Below are positions 60,202-64,000 of a stretch of 64,000 nucleotides of DNA, in pieces (the stretch's first letter is position 1; each line of letters opens with the position of its first letter). The translations under genes were made by a program, and so were the position numbers. The notes below the pieces were generated by a model. The model was not told the origin of the DNA and did not search any database. It saw only the letters and a list, made by a program, of their open reading frames with translations. Source of the stretch: an uncultured bacterium (lineage in GTDB: Bacteria; UBP6; UBA1177); NCBI GenBank assembly GCA_905233945.1, contig CAJOFY010000005.1:78698-142697 (forward strand), in the 5' to 3' direction.

Positions 60202-63200
60202 GAAAGTTTTTTATGCATTTTTTCTTTTGTACCGCACTTTTGGTGTCCATTTTTTCGTGTGAAGGAAAAAGACCTGAAAACGGTGTCCTTGAATTCAGTT
60301 TCACTGTAAAAACGATTCAGAAGAACGCTTCAGTCGAGGTTTGGAGCGGTGAGACGGCGGTGCTTTCGGGAAAAACGGACGATACGGGCGAAATCCGCTT
60401 TGAATCAGTGCAGAATATCGGTGATTTTAAAGTCAGAGTCTGCGGCGGAACAGTTGATCTTGTCTCTTCCGATGAGGCTGTTGCATGGAACGGGTGCATG
60501 GAAAAAAGTGTCCGGATCGCCGAAGATGCGGGTGCCACGGCGGTTGTCGATTTTCTTTCAACTTTTATCGAAAAATACAGCTCCGAGACTTCGCAGAGCG
60601 AGTGGTTCAATTATCTCGATATTTCGGGCGATGTTTTCCCTGAGCTTCAGACTTCGCTGACTGACGCAACGAAACGTTATCTGTGGCATCAGGCGTTTGC
60701 AAGAATAGCGGAAAGTGTCTCAAAGGCCAACGGTACCGCTCCGGAAACCCAGTTTTCGACTGAAAATCTGCTGAACATGCTTTATGATGATCTGACGGAC
60801 GACAACATTATAAACGGCTCGACTTACGTGAAATTCGGTAGCGCGCCTGTCAGTGCAGCCTTTATGAAAGGGCTTCTGGCCGGTTTTTTGAGTGAGGTGA
60901 GCGAAAAGTTTTCCGCTTCGGAACTTGAAGAGTGGAGTGAAAAGATAAGAACTGCCGAAGCCGGCTTCTTAGGGGGCGAAGATGCTGAAAAAAGCGGGAT
61001 TTCGATAGAGATAACGGCTTATCCCGAAGGAAACAAAGGTGTGGAACCCGAATATTTCAGCGGAGCCGTGACTGTTGAGGCTAAGGCTGAACCGGAAAAC
61101 ATGATAGTGTCGCTCAACTGTTTTGCGGATAATGAAATTCTGGCCGACAAAGATGAAAAAGCCGCATATTTTCAAGGAGGTTTTGTTCCGGACGAGAGTG
61201 ACGGCGAGCGGGAAGTGGCGATACGCTGCGAGGCGAGCAACGGCATAACCGTGAAAAGTGTCGAAAAAACGATAGCGCTCAACAATGAAGCCCCGTTGAT
61301 AAGTGCGGTTTTTTACGGGCACGGAACGCTGAATCCGGTAGGAACAGAGAATTCCCAGGCAGCAGGCTCTATTGACGTGAAAGCCGAAGCAACCCATAAA
61401 CGCTATGCCGTAGAGGAGCTTGTCTGCTCTATCGACGGGTATCAGACGGTGGATACGAGCGATGTAAACTATCAGTATAAAGCTGTTGTCGATACAGAGG
61501 AACTGCCCGACGGAAAAAATATTCTTGAATGCGAGGCTTCGGTAAATCAGAAAAAATACAAGGCGGCATTTCCGTTTTACACGAAAAATACGATTATTAT
61601 GAAAGTCAAACCTTATATAACAAACAAACTTTACGATTTTGACAGTGTTTCCGTATCCTGCGGCGGCGGTATAGTCGGCAGAACAAGTGATTCTGCACCT
61701 GTTTCGGGAGACGAGATAAAGGTCAAGTCGGGTGCTGTATGTATTGTTACAGTCAGCGGAGGAAGTTACGAACCTGTCATATCGGAAAGTGCTGAAACGG
61801 CAAGGCGTTTCAACGGTTCGCTTTCTGCGGTGTTTGTTCCGTCTGCGGAGGAGGATATAGTTGTCACACCTCTTACGACAATCGGTTCATATATTTTCCT
61901 CAGCCGAAGAAATCCGGAAAATATTGCTGATAAAGAGCTGTTAAACCTTGTTTCGGAGCACCTTTCACAGCACCTGAGCCACTCTTTCGACTGGAAAGAC
62001 GAACCTGCAAACACAAGTGCCGCGGACAATAAGACAAAGTATTACATTCTCCTTTCAGGTCTGGAGTATCTCCCTTATCTTATGGAGACGAACATGGATT
62101 CCGGACACGGAATATACACTGTTTCCAATGTGCTGGGACTTCTGCAGGAAGATTACAAAGATACTGTTTTCGACGGAAAAAACGGAGAAGACCTGCTCTT
62201 TTTCGGTGAGGACGATAAAAAAACCGCTATTGATTCCAATTTTTTCAGATATTATTACGCCCTTGCCGTGAAAAGATTTCTCTCAAGCGCCTTCAATAAA
62301 ACCGGTTTTACGCAGATGGGAACTGTGGTCGGAAACATCGCTTCAAATTCCGACCAGTTTTTGTTCCCGGCGGAAAGCGGGCCGATACCGATTGATTCAG
62401 CCGGTCCGGAAATAAATTCGTTTGTCTTCAGCGATCTTTTTGAAGCGGAAAACGAGGAACTTTCGGATATAGCTGGAGATCTGGGGATTTATGCGAAAGG
62501 GGATGAGCAGGTTTATGATCTGACGAACGGTATTATGCCCCATTTTGCAAAGGCGTTTTTGCTGAAATTCACGGTGACACCGCAGGACGGTACTTTTGCA
62601 GACCTTAATTCCGTAACTTTGAAGAGCAAAGATCCCGATTTTGTTTTCAGAATAAAAAGAATTGAGCCGCAGAGTATCGAAAACAGCGGTTTTTCAGGGC
62701 AAAGCACGGAATTTACCATGCTTGCTGAATATTTTGACGAAGAGAATATCGCAATGGAAAAGCAGATTCCGTTTTCAGTTTCGGCGCAGGATATCGCCTA
62801 CAACAGTTCTGAAACTGAAATTACGGTCTTTTTGGACAACAAAAAACCGGTTCTGTCCCTGAATACGCCGGAAGGAACGGTGCGGGCGGAGGATGTTGAA
62901 ATTTCATGGAATGTTTCCGACAGCCGGATTGAAAACATCAGGCTGACCGTTTCAAAGTGGGATGATGAAGAGACTGTTGTTTTTGAAGAGGAATCTGAAA
63001 GCTGTTCTCCGGGCGAATGTTCGCTTTCCGCAAATGAGTTTGCCCAGGCTCTTGCTGAAGCAGGTCTTTCAGGAAGCGAGGCCGACGGGCTTTACAAAGT
63101 TGCGCTTTCGGCGGTCGATCATTCCGGAAACCGCTCGACAGTTTACGGTTCTTTTATAATTGACACGACTCCGCCAGAAATTCCCCGTGTCAGGGTTGAG

Positions 63201-64000
63201 TCTGACGGAAAAGTTATTGTTAAAGACAGCGTTACAAACAAAAATTATTTTACACTTTCTCTGATCAATCCTGACATGGATATTGATAAATGGGCGGCCA
63301 GGGTTTCCTGCGGTATTGCTGGCGGAAACGTTTCTCAGGAAAAGACCGGCGGATATGTTCCGGCTCATGAAAGCCTCGATTTTTTCAATCTGTTTACAAG
63401 CGAGTCTGATTACGATGTTGTGGCGTGCACCGGATTTGTTTCGGTATGTGACAGGGTAGGCAACTGTGCGAACAAGGATTTTACGGAGCCGTCGGGAGAG
63501 GTTTTTATCGACAGCAGGCCTCCGCATTTTATTTCATATGACAAAGAGAAATCTATTTTTACAGAGTGTGTCGACTCAACTTCGTCTTTTGTTATCACTT
63601 TTTGTACGAACATGCCCAACTGCAACAGCGGCGGAATGACAATTCTAGGCAAGAAAAAGCCTCAGCTGCTTCTGACTTATGCTGACAATATGTCGTCACC
63701 TGAAAATATACGTCTGTTCATACAGTCAGCAGAAAACGGGTGGGTTAAAAGCTGTCAGTATATAGCGAACCAGAGTGCAGACGAGTCAAATGACTGCAAT
63801 AAATTTTACTGTAATTTGGAAGGAAGCAGCAACGGACAGAACAACTTTGTGCTGACGGCTTACGATGAAGTAGGGAACCACTCCGAAAGATTTTTGTCCG
63901 TGAATATGGATTTTACCCCGGTGGAACCGCTGAAAGTCAACCTGATGTACGACTTTTTTACAAGTGAGAGAAACAACTATGTCTGGTGGGATGAGAAAGA
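60198..64000 (+). CDS. Giant lipoprotein with Ig-like repeats at the end of the T4SS operon (3' partial)
   Basis: From ATG 60198 (after GGGGGAAAG) an unbroken frame of about 1267 codons runs to the window edge without a stop. The signal MRKFFMHFFFCTALLVSIFSC has a lipobox-like end. The mature part is acidic and beta-rich. It has carboxypeptidase-like/Ig-like units (VEVWSGETAVLSGKTDDTGEIRF; GTVRAEDVEISWNVSDSRIENI; LYKVALSAVDHSGNRSTVYGSFIIDTTPPE) and many Cys pairs, as in cell-surface adhesins. Coupling to the beta-barrel gene suggests it is a surface part of the secretion or conjugation apparatus, perhaps for contact with recipients. The function is inferred from context only. Confidence 0.8.
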   Translation, partial: MRKFFMHFFFCTALLVSIFSCEGKRPENGVLEFSFTVKTIQKNASVEVWSGETAVLSGKTDDTGEIRFESVQNIGDFKVRVCGGTVDLVSSDEAVAWNGCMEKSVRIAEDAGATAVVDFLSTFIEKYSSETSQSEWFNYLDISGDVFPELQTSLTDATKRYLWHQAFARIAESVSKANGTAPETQFSTENLLNMLYDDLTDDNIINGSTYVKFGSAPVSAAFMKGLLAGFLSEVSEKFSASELEEWSEKIRTAEAGFLGGEDAEKSGISIEITAYPEGNKGVEPEYFSGAVTVEAKAEPENMIVSLNCFADNEILADKDEKAAYFQGGFVPDESDGEREVAIRCEASNGITVKSVEKTIALNNEAPLISAVFYGHGTLNPVGTENSQAAGSIDVKAEATHKRYAVEELVCSIDGYQTVDTSDVNYQYKAVVDTEELPDGKNILECEASVNQKKYKAAFPFYTKNTIIMKVKPYITNKLYDFDSVSVSCGGGIVGRTSDSAPVSGDEIKVKSGAVCIVTVSGGSYEPVISESAETARRFNGSLSAVFVPSAEEDIVVTPLTTIGSYIFLSRRNPENIADKELLNLVSEHLSQHLSHSFDWKDEPANTSAADNKTKYYILLSGLEYLPYLMETNMDSGHGIYTVSNVLGLLQEDYKDTVFDGKNGEDLLFFGEDDKKTAIDSNFFRYYYALAVKRFLSSAFNKTGFTQMGTVVGNIASNSDQFLFPAESGPIPIDSAGPEINSFVFSDLFEAENEELSDIAGDLGIYAKGDEQVYDLTNGIMPHFAKAFLLKFTVTPQDGTFADLNSVTLKSKDPDFVFRIKRIEPQSIENSGFSGQSTEFTMLAEYFDEENIAMEKQIPFSVSAQDIAYNSSETEITVFLDNKKPVLSLNTPEGTVRAEDVEISWNVSDSRIENIRLTVSKWDDEETVVFEEESESCSPGECSLSANEFAQALAEAGLSGSEADGLYKVALSAVDHSGNRSTVYGSFIIDTTPPEIPRVRVESDGKVIVKDSVTNKNYFTLSLINPDMDIDKWAARVSCGIAGGNVSQEKTGGYVPAHESLDFFNLFTSESDYDVVACTGFVSVCDRVGNCANKDFTEPSGEVFIDSRPPHFISYDKEKSIFTECVDSTSSFVITFCTNMPNCNSGGMTILGKKKPQLLLTYADNMSSPENIRLFIQSAENGWVKSCQYIANQSADESNDCNKFYCNLEGSSNGQNNFVLTAYDEVGNHSERFLSVNMDFTPVEPLKVNLMYDFFTSERNNYVWWDEK

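Overview
The window reads as chromosome of a Gram-negative, probably anaerobic or fermentative bacterium. Support: a TolC/HlyD/RND efflux set, many lipoproteins with lipobox signals, a beta-barrel protein, split glycine decarboxylase (gcvPA/gcvPB), malic enzyme and a citrate lyase alpha chain. Low-complexity Asp/Ser/Thr- or Gly/Asn-rich linkers behind the lipid anchor, a MopE-like Asp/Cys motif and DUF1566 domains recall Myxococcota or related deltaproteobacterial lineages. There is no rRNA, so the phylum is only a guess. Gene starts nearly always carry a GGAGG-type ribosome site. I read nineteen candidate sigma-70 promoters by eye, all with a 16-bp spacer.

Layout. 1-6.5 kb: end of an unknown gene, then an efflux operon (TolC, broken TetR, HlyD, RND pump). 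6.6-11.2 kb: a small membrane protein, an exported protein, purN, a membrane sensor without output domain, ssb, a CDP-alcohol phosphotransferase. 11.2-15.3 kb (minus): a PpiD/SurA-like chaperone and an operon of small protein, lipoprotein, MORN lipoprotein and pth. 15.4-22.6 kb: citF, rpiB, a ComEC-like protein, a small Cys protein, a possible U32-like protein and an interrupted hisS. 22.7-24.7 kb: a PARG-type glycohydrolase followed by an HUH-transposase/DprA-like fusion. 24.7-29.1 kb (minus): glycine cleavage genes gcvT-H-PA-PB. 29.2-32.3 kb: initiator tRNA, malic enzyme, a dyad-rich spacer, rpmE, prfA. 32.3-36.6 kb (minus): MalK-type ATPase, LytM peptidase, beta-propeller lipoprotein, CBM9-like protein. 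36.7-44.2 kb: MopE-like lipoprotein, LysM protein, histidine kinase, guaB, POT transporter. 44.4-47.9 kb (minus): two lipoproteins around a broken DUF58 gene. 48-52.8 kb: hutH and a diacylglycerol kinase, separated by an AT-rich restriction-modification module bounded by 28-bp direct repeats copied from the hutH 3' end. 53-64 kb: a tightly overlapping type IV secretion operon (VirB2, B3, B4, B6, B8, B9, B10-like), a beta-barrel protein and a giant lipoprotein that runs off the window.

Main points of interest: the R-M module inserted with a long target duplication; the HUH-DprA-like fusion beside PARG; the T4SS with a giant lipoprotein; three conserved genes (tetR, hisS, DUF58) each interrupted by a short out-of-frame deletion; interleaved dyads after the malic enzyme gene; and the uniform 16-bp promoter spacing. 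All family calls come from reading motifs in the translated sequence; no database search was possible.
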